64,000 bases of DNA from Halogranum rubrum (GTDB lineage: Archaea; Halobacteriota; Halobacteria; Halobacteriales; Haloferacaceae): the NCBI RefSeq assembly GCF_900114455.1, contig NZ_FOTC01000002.1, positions 777,012 through 841,011 on the forward strand, given 5' to 3'. The translations under genes were made by a program, and so were the position numbers. The notes under the pieces are model-generated. The model did not search any database, had not been told where the DNA came from, and was given only the letters and a program-made list of their open reading frames with translations. How positions within the stretch are numbered: position 1 is the stretch's first letter; each line of letters starts with the position of its first letter. This document shows, piece by piece, positions 8,309 to 16,334 of this stretch.

Positions 8309-9124
8309 CTACAGCGAGTCGCGTCGGTCGGCCCACGCGGGAAACTCCGCTCGAACTTCGGCGACACGGTCCGCGTCTATCTCGGCCGTGACGAGCGTCG
8401 GTTCGTCACCGGCACTCGCGAGTGGCGTCCCCCACGGGTCGAAGACGGTCGACCGCCCGAGGAGTCGTGTCTCGTCGAACTCCGCCGCGCCGTTGATGCT
8501 CGCGACGTAACAGAGGTTCTCGATGGCCCGTGCACGCGTCAACGTCTGCCAGTGTTCGACGCGCGGGTAGGGCCACGCACTCGGGACCAACACGAGCGTC
8601 GCTCCCGCCTCCGCCAGCGAGCGATAGAGCTCCGGAAACCGAAGGTCGTAGCACGTCGTCATGCCGACTTCGAACCCTTCGAAGGGGACCGTCTCGAGCA
8701 CGTTACCCGGCGTCAACAGACGTGACTCGGCCGATTCGTAGCCGAACAAGTGGTGTTTCCGGTAGACGGCGGCCTGGTCACCGCTCCGGTCGAAGAAGAC
8801 AGCCGTGTTGGCGAGTCCGTCGTCGTCGGGGACGTCGTAGCCTGCATCGGCGCTCGCTTCCAAATCTTCGACGTGGCTACCGGCGAGGAGGCCGACGTTG
8901 TACTCGTCGGCCAACTCGCCGAGACGAGAGAACGTCGGGCCGTGCAACCCTTCGGCCTCTCGGGCGTACGAATCGAAGGCGAAGTAGCCGACGGTGAACA
9001 GTTCGGGGAGCGCAACGAGGTCAGCCCCACGCTCGGCAGCGTCGGCGACGGCACGTTCGGCACGTTTGAGGTTGCCGTCGACGTCGCCCGCCGTCTGGTC
9101 GAGTTGAGCTAGCGTCAGAATCAT
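8309..9124 (-). CDS. Carbon-nitrogen hydrolase (nitrilase superfamily amidase)
   Basis: The protein (271 aa) is a complete nitrilase-fold enzyme with the Glu-Lys-Cys triad: E41 in ALPELF, K123 in YRKHHLF and C158 in TTCYDLRFPEL. The sequence fits the omega-amidase/NIT-like branch, which cleaves small amides. The true substrate is not deducible. Its ATG overlaps the stop of the upstream SRPBCC gene by four bases, indicating a two-gene operon. TA- and GC-content match the region. Confidence 0.92.
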   Translation of the reverse strand: MILTLAQLDQTAGDVDGNLKRAERAVADAAERGADLVALPELFTVGYFAFDSYAREAEGLHGPTFSRLGELADEYNVGLLAGSHVEDLEASADAGYDVPDDDGLANTAVFFDRSGDQAAVYRKHHLFGYESAESRLLTPGNVLETVPFEGFEVGMTTCYDLRFPELYRSLAEAGATLVLVPSAWPYPRVEHWQTLTRARAIENLCYVASINGAAEFDETRLLGRSTVFDPWGTPLASAGDEPTLVTAEIDADRVAEVRAEFPAWADRRDSL

Positions 9125-9555
9125 ACCGTCAGTCCAAGGTCACGCCGGAGGGCATCTTCGAGGTTGTCGAGTTCGCGGTCGAGGTTACGCTTGAAGAACT
9201 TCTCGACGCCCGGCAGACGGCCGTCGACGACGAACTCGTTGTGGAGTTTACAGCCTCCCGCTACCTCCTCTATCGTGTGTTCACCCGTCACGCGGAGCGC
9301 ACGTGACTTCCCCGTGAACTTCACGTAGCGTGGCTCTTCACGTGTCACGTCTTCCGTCTCGACGCCGACAGTGGAGTTGAGAAGCGGAATCGGGAGTTTG
9401 ATGTGCCATTTTGCTTTCCGCTCGTTGTGCGGGTCGATCTCGTACTCTTCGACGACGCTGATTGCTTCCGCACGCTTTGCAGGGTCTGCGATGAACTCCC
9501 ACACGCGTTCGGGGTCGGCGTCGAACTCGAACGTCCGCTGCACCCGGACAGTCAT
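9121..9555 (-). CDS. SRPBCC (START/polyketide cyclase-like) family protein
   Basis: The 144 residues form a helix-grip pattern: an initial strand and helix TFEFDADPERVWEFIADPAKRAE, then repeated beta strands (KWHIKLPIPLL, YVKFTGKSRALRVTGEHTI, GCKLHNEFVV), and a long C-terminal helix (FFKRNLDRELDNLEDALRRDL). Such proteins bind hydrophobic ligands or act in membrane or lipid metabolism. The start is ATG 9555; upstream sequence in frame is not haloarchaeal-like. It is the first gene of an operon with the nitrilase gene through an ATGA overlap, so the two may act on a common small molecule. That is inference. Confidence 0.85.
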   Translation of the reverse strand: MTVRVQRTFEFDADPERVWEFIADPAKRAEAISVVEEYEIDPHNERKAKWHIKLPIPLLNSTVGVETEDVTREEPRYVKFTGKSRALRVTGEHTIEEVAGGCKLHNEFVVDGRLPGVEKFFKRNLDRELDNLEDALRRDLGLTV

Positions 9556-9593
9556 GGAAGGGACTTGGGGCGAGACGCTAAAAAAACGAGGTG

Positions 9594-9818
9594 TTAACTC
9601 GGGCTGACGCGCCACGTCGTCGAGCGGGCGCGACCCCACTTCTCGATTTCGACGTCCTCGGACTTCTCGGCGAGGCGCGGGAGACGTGACCCCACCTGTT
9701 TCGCGGAGAGACCGATGGCTTCGGCGATATTCTTCGCTCGGAAGTATTGCTCTCCGCCCGCGACGGCGTCGCTGAGGTACGCGACGATCCGTTGTTCTTC
9801 TTCAGTGTATTTCGTCAT
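9594..9818 (-). CDS. Small winged-helix protein (DUF7123-like)
   Basis: The 74-residue protein reads as a single winged helix. Helix 1 is YTEEEQRIVAYLSDAV, helix 2 is FRAKNIAEAIGL and the recognition helix is SAKQVGSRLPRLAEK. A wing follows, VEIEKWGRARSTTWRVS. Such one-domain proteins are common in haloarchaea and probably bind DNA. It lies 39 bases upstream of the SRPBCC gene on the same strand and may be co-transcribed with it. No target can be named. Confidence 0.82.
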   Translation of the reverse strand: MTKYTEEEQRIVAYLSDAVAGGEQYFRAKNIAEAIGLSAKQVGSRLPRLAEKSEDVEIEKWGRARSTTWRVSPS

Positions 9819-9857
9819 TCGCCACCTTCTAGGGACTGTAGATATTAACGATTGTCG

Positions 9858-10043
9858 CTATCCCCAGTAGAGGTGCGTGCCGACGATAGCGATGGAGGCG
9901 GCGACCATCGCGAGTGCGAATCCCCACGCCTTCGTGACTTGTCCCGGTGCCAAGAGAAGGACGGCAGCACCACCGATTGCGACGAGCGAGAACAGCACCG
10001 CAAACCCGATTCCTTTGTCCGATTGGACCGCGTGCACTTCCAT
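9858..10043 (-). CDS. Small two-TM membrane protein, 61 aa
   Basis: From ATG 10043 the protein reads as a short acidic start (MEVHAVQSDKG) followed by two hydrophobic helices (IGFAVLFSLVAIGGAAVLLL and WGFALAMVAASIAIVGTHLYW) joined by a short polar loop. Similar 60-70-residue membrane proteins recur in haloarchaeal genomes without known function (DUF7525-like, from memory). It is divergent from the LEA14-like gene. A TATA-like AACTAAGT lies about 22 bases upstream. Confidence 0.72.
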   Translation of the reverse strand: MEVHAVQSDKGIGFAVLFSLVAIGGAAVLLLAPGQVTKAWGFALAMVAASIAIVGTHLYWG

Positions 10044-10147
10044 ACCTCTGGGTTCGATGGCCAGCACTTAGTTCATTCGACACTCCCACACACACCCGAC
10101 AGTAGGGCCGAGACGCTCTCGTTCCGGTTCGATTTAGCCCAGTTTGG

Positions 10148-10201
10148 TTCACTTCGAGTTGCTTCACTTCGACCTGGTTCCCTCGATTCGCTCGATTCGC
10201 T
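10148..10201. repeat. Short direct repeats upstream of the LEA14-like gene
   Basis: TTCACTTCGA occurs at 10148-10157 and 10163-10172, a 15-base spacing. CTCGATTCG is tandemly duplicated at 10182-10199. They sit between two divergent promoters and could be a regulator-binding array, but might be simple repeats. Confidence 0.4.
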
Positions 10202-10222
10202 ATCGCTTGCACCGAGCGAACC

Positions 10223-10230
10223 GAATATAT
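10223..10230 (+). promoter_or_regulatory. TATA box for the LEA14-like gene
   Basis: GAATATAT ends 23 bases before ATG 10254 and decides that start over a 134-codon upstream extension. Confidence 0.6.
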
Positions 10231-10253
10231 GTGATGAACGGACACGGACTGGT

Positions 10254-11390
10254 ATGTTCGGAAAGTTGAAAGTCGGGGTAATCGTGGTAGTCTTGCTCGT
10301 CGGTACTCTCGGGGGCGCTGTCGCACTTGGCGCCGTCGGGACACCCTCCGTCTCGGGCGTCGAGAACCGCTTCGGTGGCGTCAACGAGACGTCGACGGTC
10401 ATCGAGAGCGACCTCCACGTCTCGAATCCGAACCCCCTCGGCGTCGCGCTCGGCGGTCTCTCGGCCGACTACGCCGTCTCGATGAACGGTGTCGAGATGG
10501 CACACGGCGTCAAATCCGGCGTCGACATCGACCGCGGAAACTCGACGCTACCGTTCTCGACGACGATGGACAACGAACGGATTCCCGCGTGGTGGGTGAG
10601 CCACATCCGAAACGGCGAGTCGACGACGCTCACCGTCGACGCGAGCGTCCACTCGTCGCTTCTGGACTACTCCTTCGGCGCACCGAAGGTCGAACGAACG
10701 GTCGAGACGGACCTCATCTCGGCGTTCAACTCCACTGAGACGCGGCCGGTGAACGCCGACGCACCCGTCGTCTCCGACCCGGTGCTCTACGTCAACGAGA
10801 CGAGCGCACAGTGGGGCGAGGTCAACGAGTCGGTGACGCCCATCGATATGGACTTCACGATGTACAATCCGAAGGCGTTCCCCGTTCCCGTCTCCGAAAT
10901 CGGGTACACCATCACGATGAACGACGTCACCGTCGGCAACGGAACGTCGGCACAGGGGTACGTCATCCCCGCAGGCGGACAGCGGACGGTCGAGACGCGT
11001 ACGCTCGTCGAGAACGAACGACTCGACGAGTGGTGGGTGACGCACTTAGAGCGAAACCAGCGAACCGACCTCGAAATCGACTTCTACGCGAAGGTTCGGG
11101 TCACGGGCGAGACTATCCGCATCCCACTCGACGAGATGACCTACACCGAGACCATCGAGACGGACATGTTCGGAACGAAAGTCGAGGCAACTGGACAGAC
11201 GAACGTGACCAGTGAGAGCAACGAGAGTGCGTCGACGCCGGAACCGACCGTAACTACGACGTCCACGGACGGTGGATCAGACTCGACGACGCCGACAGCG
11301 ACACCGACCGACACCGCGAGTGCGACGCCGACACCCGAGAGCGGTGAGACGACGACAGAAGACGACGGACTCCTCGCACTCGGTCGGTAG
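10254..11390 (+). CDS. Membrane-anchored protein with two LEA14-like (WHy) domains
   Basis: The 378-residue protein starts with an uncleaved signal or TM helix (residues 5-28, KLKVGVIVVVLLVGTLGG). Two related beta-sandwich units follow at about 45-165 and 175-310. Each has a 'NPNPLGV/YNPKAFPV' turn, a MNGVE/MNDVT strand and a 'WWVSHI/WWVTHL' segment, typical of LEA14/WHy domains. The C-terminal 65 residues are a Thr/Ser/Glu-rich tail. It probably sits outside the cell on a membrane anchor. Function in haloarchaea is unknown; desiccation or salt stress roles are known for plant relatives only. Confidence 0.85.
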   Translation: MFGKLKVGVIVVVLLVGTLGGAVALGAVGTPSVSGVENRFGGVNETSTVIESDLHVSNPNPLGVALGGLSADYAVSMNGVEMAHGVKSGVDIDRGNSTLPFSTTMDNERIPAWWVSHIRNGESTTLTVDASVHSSLLDYSFGAPKVERTVETDLISAFNSTETRPVNADAPVVSDPVLYVNETSAQWGEVNESVTPIDMDFTMYNPKAFPVPVSEIGYTITMNDVTVGNGTSAQGYVIPAGGQRTVETRTLVENERLDEWWVTHLERNQRTDLEIDFYAKVRVTGETIRIPLDEMTYTETIETDMFGTKVEATGQTNVTSESNESASTPEPTVTTTSTDGGSDSTTPTATPTDTASATPTPESGETTTEDDGLLALGR

Positions 11391-11433
11391 CGCGGACTGA
11401 CAAACGACCGAGAAATCCGACATCTGCCGACAA

Positions 11434-11442
11434 CGTTTTACC
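11434..11442 (+). promoter_or_regulatory. TATA box pointing at ATG 11465
   Basis: CGTTTTACC lies 22 bases before an ATG at 11465, whose frame stops at 11507. The next long frame (to 11951) is offset by one base. Confidence 0.45.
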
Positions 11443-11558
11443 AGCGTCGTGCATCACACCGAGTATGTCACGGAGTACCCAGTCTCCTGGTCGAGTTCTT
11501 CTCAGGTAATGAAACCGAAGTCACCGTCTCGAGCGACGACGAGTCCATCGTCGTCCAG

Positions 11559-11951
11559 ATGGGTGACCGCTCGTGCGAACTGTCTCGAACGGACGCCGCC
11601 GAGTTACAACGCGCCATCGGCACGGCGCTAACGGAGAAACGGGAGTTCTTCCGAACGGCCGGTGAGTACCGTGAAGATGGCAGTTACGTCGTCTCGCGGC
11701 GCGGTGCCGACTCGACGGGCAACGCGAAGGTGTTCGAGAACTTCGAGGCGTTGCGCCGTCTGTACGACCGGTTGCCCGACGCGTTCGACGCCGACGACGT
11801 CGGTCGAACCGGAATCACGGGATCGCGCCGACACATGCTGATTCGGCACTTCTGTGAACATCCTGCGTTCGACTGCGACATCGAGCGACGAAACCCGTTG
11901 CGAGCGACGAAAATCGTCGAGAAGGCAGTCGTCGAGATGACCGCCGACTGA
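11559..11951 (+). CDS. Haloarchaeal conserved hypothetical (DUF7528-like); true 5' end uncertain
   Basis: From ATG 11559 the protein has 130 residues. It contains CELSRTDAAELQRAIGTALTEK, then EDGSYVVSRRGADSTGNAKVFENF, and ends in a helical basic region. The coding character extends upstream in the same frame to about 11487 (LVEFFSGNETEVTV), but no ATG, GTG or TTG exists there. A TATA box instead points to ATG 11465 in another frame. Either the gene starts at 11559, uses CTG 11487, or has a one-base frameshift near 11486. Function unknown; the family name is from memory. Confidence 0.65.
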   Translation: MGDRSCELSRTDAAELQRAIGTALTEKREFFRTAGEYREDGSYVVSRRGADSTGNAKVFENFEALRRLYDRLPDAFDADDVGRTGITGSRRHMLIRHFCEHPAFDCDIERRNPLRATKIVEKAVVEMTAD

Positions 11952-11964
11952 GTGGTTGGGAGAT

Positions 11965-12231
11965 TCAGACGAACTGGAGAGCGACGCCGACGGCGAGGAT
12001 GAGAACGGCGAAGCCGTAGACCCAGAGTGCGGAATCGTTCTCGATGGCCCACGTCTCGAACTCACCGCGGATAGCGTTGCGCGCGGCGATACTGACGTAG
12101 AGGAGACCACCGAGAAGCACGAGTACCGCGCCCAGTGTCAGTCCTTCGCGCCTCGTTACTGCGAGACCGTACACGAGGAATGCGGTGCCAGCGAGTCCGG
12201 ACAGACCCGTGGCGAGTTTCGCGCGGTTCAT
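11965..12231 (-). CDS. Small membrane protein with three TM helices, 88 aa
   Basis: Translation from ATG 12231 gives a basic start (MNRAKLATG) and three hydrophobic stretches: LSGLAGTAFLVYGLAV, LTLGAVLVLLGGLLYVSIAA and SALWVYGFAVLILAVGVAL. An amphipathic link (RNAIRGEFETWAIEND) separates helices 2 and 3. No family is recognised. It is convergent with the DUF7528-like gene and lies 75 bases downstream of where phoU ends on the same strand. Confidence 0.7.
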   Translation of the reverse strand: MNRAKLATGLSGLAGTAFLVYGLAVTRREGLTLGAVLVLLGGLLYVSIAARNAIRGEFETWAIENDSALWVYGFAVLILAVGVALQFV

Positions 12232-12306
12232 ATCTCGTCGACGAATAGCGGTGAAAAGAATCTGTCGCCGAATCTGCACGACATCGGTCGTCGACAGCGC
12301 CAGCGT

Positions 12307-13338
12307 CTACGTAATCGTGACGTGTTCGTTCTCCTCGTTGAGCGCGAGGTTCGCCGCGATTTCGGCGTTTCGCATGGCGTACTGCGCGGTCTGTTGGAGA
12401 CTCACGAGCACTTCTCGCACGCGAAGGAGGTCTTTGTTGTCCATCTCCGGGAGGTCGTTGAGGATGTCCTGTTCGCGGTCGCTGATGTCGTGAAAGAGGC
12501 GGCGGACCTCGATGGTCTTGTCGTAGTTCCGTTCGACGACGGCTTCGACGGCCTTCACGGTAATTTCGTCCACTTGGTCGGTGTACTCCCGGATGCGCCG
12601 CATCGTCGACGGGTCGACGTCGAGAGTGTGGCCTTCGGTGTTCAGGACGATTTCGGCGATGTCTTCGGCGTTGTCTGCGGTGAGTTCGAGGTTCTTCGCG
12701 ACCGAGCGATAGCCGATGAGCGGGAAGCCCGATTCGAGGCCGACGGCGCGACAGAGATTCGGGTTCTGGTAGGCGGTGAAGATGAGCCGGAGCAGAAGGA
12801 CGAAGATCTTGTTCGCCTGTCGCTCGCGGTTGAGTGCGCGCTGTGCGAGGTCAGGGTTCCCGTGGGCGAGCGCTTTGACTGCCTCGCCGCGCATGGTACT
12901 GCCCGTGTTCTCCAGACGACTGAGGAGGTTGTCGAGCGTGAAGTCTTCCGGGTCGACAGAACACCGGATAGCGATGCGTTCGGGCGTCTCCTCGATGACA
13001 CCGAGACCCATCAACTGCGTCTCGGCTTTGTAGACGGCGTTGATGTGCTCGCTGTCGAGTGCGCCCTCGCGTTTCTCGACGTGGATAACTCGCCGTCCGA
13101 GGACGTACTGTGCGACGATGGCACGTTCGAGTGCGCCGGCGTCGAGGTTGTCGGCGTGGAGGACCGCCTCGGAGTCCTCGGTGTTCGCCGATTCGGGGAG
13201 GACGGTGAGCGTCCCCTTTCCGCCCATCCGAATCGACACTTCGTCGCCCTTGTTCACGCCGTGCTCCTTCGCCCATTCTGCCGGAAGCGTCATCGCCAGC
13301 GTCGACGGCCCGAGTCGCTGGACTTTCCGCGTTTCCAT
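12307..13338 (-). CDS. phoU: Phosphate uptake regulator PhoU with N-terminal AbrB/SpoVT domain
   Basis: Residues 1-50 (METRKVQRLGPSTLAMTLPAEW..., then GDEVSIRMGGKGTLTV) form a swapped-hairpin AbrB/SpoVT DNA-binding domain. Residues 90-343 hold two PhoU-type helical bundles (for example ERQANKIFVLLLRL and IREYTDQVDEITVKAVEAVVE). Archaeal PhoU proteins of this fused type are thought to repress phosphate transport genes directly. No pst genes are next to it here, so it is stand-alone. ATG 13338 is set by homology of the AbrB start and by a TATA box 23 bases upstream. Confidence 0.88.
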   Translation of the reverse strand: METRKVQRLGPSTLAMTLPAEWAKEHGVNKGDEVSIRMGGKGTLTVLPESANTEDSEAVLHADNLDAGALERAIVAQYVLGRRVIHVEKREGALDSEHINAVYKAETQLMGLGVIEETPERIAIRCSVDPEDFTLDNLLSRLENTGSTMRGEAVKALAHGNPDLAQRALNRERQANKIFVLLLRLIFTAYQNPNLCRAVGLESGFPLIGYRSVAKNLELTADNAEDIAEIVLNTEGHTLDVDPSTMRRIREYTDQVDEITVKAVEAVVERNYDKTIEVRRLFHDISDREQDILNDLPEMDNKDLLRVREVLVSLQQTAQYAMRNAEIAANLALNEENEHVTIT

Positions 13339-13361
13339 GCCACTGCATACCGCACCAGTGA

Positions 13362-13369
13362 CCTTAATC
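13362..13369 (-). promoter_or_regulatory. TATA box for phoU
   Basis: On the minus strand GATTAAGG ends 23 bases before ATG 13338. Confidence 0.55.
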
Positions 13370-13386
13370 TTGACTATATGCCCATT

Positions 13387-13397
13387 ATACGTCGTAT
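13387..13397. promoter_or_regulatory. Inverted repeat upstream of phoU, possible operator
   Basis: ATACG-T-CGTAT is a perfect interrupted palindrome 18 bases upstream of the phoU TATA box, in an AT-rich 120-base gap. Autoregulation by the AbrB domain is a guess. Confidence 0.3.
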
Positions 13398-13459
13398 GAT
13401 ATTCGTGTAAGATTGATACAGCGCTCAAATCCTAATATCCCTCCAAGGTAGTCGATAGA

Positions 13460-14524
13460 TCACACGATTTCCATCATCCGGCGCTCGAAGCGGCCCACGC
13501 GAACTTTCGTCCATCCTCGAAGCTCCTCGTCGAGGTCCGGGTCGTCGGTGTCGACACGAAGCACCCCGAGGTCGTCGAGTTTTGCGCGTGAAGCGACGAC
13601 TTCGACCTCGCACTGTCGGATAACGTCCGGTGAGAGTTGCGGGTTTCCGCGCCCAAAGACGAACCCCTGTCCGCCGATAGGCGTGACGACGATGACGTTT
13701 CGGTCGCCGAGGTTCGACAGAATCTCCTGTTCGGTGGCGTCGCGGACCAACACCTCGCCGTCGCGCCACACGTCGACACCGAGCGCCGACCCCTCGAATC
13801 CGAGAGCATCTTTGACTGCACCGACGGTACTGCCCGGTCCGAGGACGTACGTCACGCCCGATTCGATGCTGTCGGCGACGCCCGCGGCCAGTGCTTCGAC
13901 GGTTCCGCCGCCAAGTTGCTTCGAGGACTGCAGGTCGTCGGCGACGGGGACGAACGCGATGCCTCGAAGTTCCGGGTGAACTTCACCAGCGCGGTAGTCG
14001 TCCTCGTCGATGTCCATCACCTCGCGGCGCTCCGTCCGGTCGAACGTCGCCGCAATCTCGCCGGCGTCTTCGGGCGAGACGCCGAACACCGAGGAGTAGA
14101 CTTTCACACCAGCAGGAACGCCGAGCATCGGCGTGTCGGTGTCCGCATCGTCCAGTACCTCGGCGACGTCTGCGGCCGTGCCGTCGCCGCCGACGAAGAG
14201 TACGAGGTCCACGTCGGCGTCGAGGAAGGCTTCGACGGCCGCCTGCGTGTCGCCCACGCTCGTCTCCTCGTCTCCCGGTCGGCCGACGACGGTCGGGTCG
14301 AACCCTGCCTCGCGGACTTCGGACTCGCCCATCGGGTCGGCGTAGGTGAGTAGTTCGGTGTCGGGAGCCAGTGCTGCGAGTCGTTCGAGCGCACGTCGCG
14401 CACGCTCCGGTGCGCGGGGTTCTGCGCCTCGTTCGCGGGCCTCGGCAACCTTCCCGTCTGTCCCCTTCAGTCCGACTCGACCGCCCATGCCCGCGATGGG
14501 GTTGACGACGACACCGATACGCAT
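13460..14524 (-). CDS. ATP-NAD kinase family protein
   Basis: The 354-residue protein begins MRIGVVVNPIAGMGGRVGLKG and has the diacylglycerol/NAD-kinase phosphate-binding motif VGGDGTAADV (G112-G-D-G-T116). The following PMLGVPAGVKVYSSVFG segment and GGTVEALAAG match the archaeal-bacterial COG3199 group. These are annotated as ATP-NAD kinase-like, sometimes linked to AcoX of acetoin metabolism. No acetoin genes are near. The in vivo substrate (NAD, or a different small molecule) is unproven. It stands between phoU and the HExxH lipoprotein, all on the minus strand with gaps. Confidence 0.85.
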   Translation of the reverse strand: MRIGVVVNPIAGMGGRVGLKGTDGKVAEARERGAEPRAPERARRALERLAALAPDTELLTYADPMGESEVREAGFDPTVVGRPGDEETSVGDTQAAVEAFLDADVDLVLFVGGDGTAADVAEVLDDADTDTPMLGVPAGVKVYSSVFGVSPEDAGEIAATFDRTERREVMDIDEDDYRAGEVHPELRGIAFVPVADDLQSSKQLGGGTVEALAAGVADSIESGVTYVLGPGSTVGAVKDALGFEGSALGVDVWRDGEVLVRDATEQEILSNLGDRNVIVVTPIGGQGFVFGRGNPQLSPDVIRQCEVEVVASRAKLDDLGVLRVDTDDPDLDEELRGWTKVRVGRFERRMMEIV

Positions 14525-14573
14525 GTCTCGACACTCGAAAGCGACCGAGAAAAGCCGTCCGGAAGGAGTACTC

Positions 14574-16067
14574 TCACCGAGCGTACTCGCTGATGTCCGA
14601 GAGGTCGTCGACGGTCGGTCCGTTGACGACGATGACCTGCCTCCCGTCTCGGACGACGTAGAAGGCGTCGGCGAATCCGCCGTCTGCTATCACCCACGTC
14701 GACTCGCCAACCGACTCGGCTCCGTGGCCGTCGAGCACGCGGAGATACGCCTCGGAGAACTCGCGGGCGTCTTCCTCGGTGTCCCACGTCGACACCCAGA
14801 CGTAGCCGTCTTGTTCGCCCTTCTTGTAGGGGACAATCTTGTCGTTGCCCCACCCCTGCGAGGGCGGACTCGTGTAGTTGTACGTGTCGTATCGACCGCC
14901 GTCGCGCTCGACCACGGTCGAGCGGTCGACGACTTCGTTTCCGTACTGGTAGCCTTGGTACCAGAACATAACGTACATAGACGCTTCGCCGGCCGTGTCG
15001 GCACCGTCACCGTTGATATCGTAGCGTTCCCATCCGTTTCGGGCCGTGTCGGGGACGGTCAGTGTCGGAATCGCGTCGTCAGCGTGGTGTATGATGCGCT
15101 CCGTCGACTGCGGCAGGTTCTCGTGAGCGGCGTCGACGGCCTCCCATCCGTCCCGTTCGACGACCGAGTGGACGTAAGCCGTGCCGTCGCCGTAGGGTTG
15201 GACGACGACGAGCACGACACCGAGGTTGAGACGACTGTAGTCGGGCGTCGGCCTGTTCGACGCCGGCGTCGCGACACAGTCCCACTCGGTTACACACTGC
15301 TCGACGTAGCGGTCGGTGACGTACTCGGCTTCACCCTCCGTCAACCCGTTTCGTGCCAACTGGCCGTCCTGCGTCGGCGGGTCGTACCGCGGCGCGCTCA
15401 GGTTGTACTGCTGGTCTTGCAGCGCGTGGACGAGTTCGTGAATCAGCGTCGCGTTGTCGATGACGGGACGCTCGGGCGTGTCGGAGACGACGAGCAGTGC
15501 ATCTTCGCCGGGGAAGTACTGCCCGAGGACGAGCGACTCGCCGAGCGAATCGAACGCCGTCGAAATCTCGTCTCGCTCGTCGACGATGAACAGTGCCTCC
15601 CACACTTGCTCGTTCCAGCGGTCGTACTCTGGTCCGCCGTCGTCTTCGTCCGTACCGACAGGCTCGCGCGCGGCAAACTCCTCGCGGGTCAGCACCTCCA
15701 CCCGCACGTCTCGGACGAACTCCTGTCGCCGCAGTTCTTCGACGCGGGCTTTCGAACGTCCCACGTAGGCTCGTCGTTCGGCGTCGGTAAGGCCGTCCGA
15801 CTGGTCGACGTCGATAGGTTCGTCGTACCAGTAGCCGTCTTCCCATCCGATGGTGTCGCTCGTCGGGTCGGCGTAGGGGTCGTCGCTCGACCGGGTCACC
15901 GTCGTCGTCGTCGTCGAATTCGGCGTCAAATCGGGCGTCGGCGTCGGTGTCGATATCGGTTCCGGCGTCGGCGTCGGATCTGTGGCGGGTGCATCGCCAC
16001 CGAACGACGAACACCCAGCGACGAGGAGGGCGAACGCGACGGCGACTACCGTCAGCGTGCGAGTCAT
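14574..16067 (-). CDS. Hvo_1808-type surface lipoprotein with HExxH motif
   Basis: This 497-residue protein has a lipobox (LLVAGC) after a short hydrophobic helix and a Thr/Pro-rich linker (PTPTPEP repeats). A large extracellular domain follows. Near residue 210 it carries LIHELVHALQDQQ, a zinc-metalloprotease-style HExxH motif, within a family I recall as the Hvo_1808 surface proteins. C-terminal parts include SVGESTWVIADGGFADAFYVV. It is probably an anchored exoprotein, perhaps a peptidase. The third zinc ligand was not identified, so activity is unproven. Confidence 0.85.
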   Translation of the reverse strand: MTRTLTVVAVAFALLVAGCSSFGGDAPATDPTPTPEPISTPTPTPDLTPNSTTTTTVTRSSDDPYADPTSDTIGWEDGYWYDEPIDVDQSDGLTDAERRAYVGRSKARVEELRRQEFVRDVRVEVLTREEFAAREPVGTDEDDGGPEYDRWNEQVWEALFIVDERDEISTAFDSLGESLVLGQYFPGEDALLVVSDTPERPVIDNATLIHELVHALQDQQYNLSAPRYDPPTQDGQLARNGLTEGEAEYVTDRYVEQCVTEWDCVATPASNRPTPDYSRLNLGVVLVVVQPYGDGTAYVHSVVERDGWEAVDAAHENLPQSTERIIHHADDAIPTLTVPDTARNGWERYDINGDGADTAGEASMYVMFWYQGYQYGNEVVDRSTVVERDGGRYDTYNYTSPPSQGWGNDKIVPYKKGEQDGYVWVSTWDTEEDAREFSEAYLRVLDGHGAESVGESTWVIADGGFADAFYVVRDGRQVIVVNGPTVDDLSDISEYAR

Positions 16068-16178
16068 ACAGCAGCTACGTCGGCAAGAGCCATAAGACGA
16101 ATTCTGGACAGACAGGGGGTCTAACGTGTTGTCAGGTGCTCCATCGTCGTCGAACGTCGTGACTTCCCGGATGTCGAA

Positions 16179-16186
16179 TCTTTAAG
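16179..16186 (+). promoter_or_regulatory. TATA box for a 37-codon gene
   Basis: TCTTTAAG ends 24 bases before ATG 16211 and is a strong reason to believe the small gene is expressed. Confidence 0.6.
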
Positions 16187-16210
16187 CGGGCCCGACTGGA
16201 AGCCAGAGGT

Positions 16211-16324
16211 ATGATTCCGCTCGCAACTTCCGGAGAAGCGCTACCGATTGCAGAGACCGGTGCCGTCGTCTTGGTCGTCAGCCTCCTCGTCACTGTCGGC
16301 TGGCTAGCGTACCTGTACCGCTGA
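16211..16324 (+). CDS. 37-residue single-TM microprotein
   Basis: ATG 16211 to TGA 16322-16324 encodes a short polar start (MIPLATSGEALPIAE), one 21-residue hydrophobic helix (AVVLVVSLLVTVGWLAYLY) and a terminal Arg. It has its own TATA box at leaderless spacing and ends 10 bases before the convergent CinA-like gene. It would insert in the membrane with an extracellular N-terminus. No family name or function can be given. Confidence 0.55.
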   Translation: MIPLATSGEALPIAETGAVVLVVSLLVTVGWLAYLYR

Positions 16325-16334
16325 GAGCCTTCGG

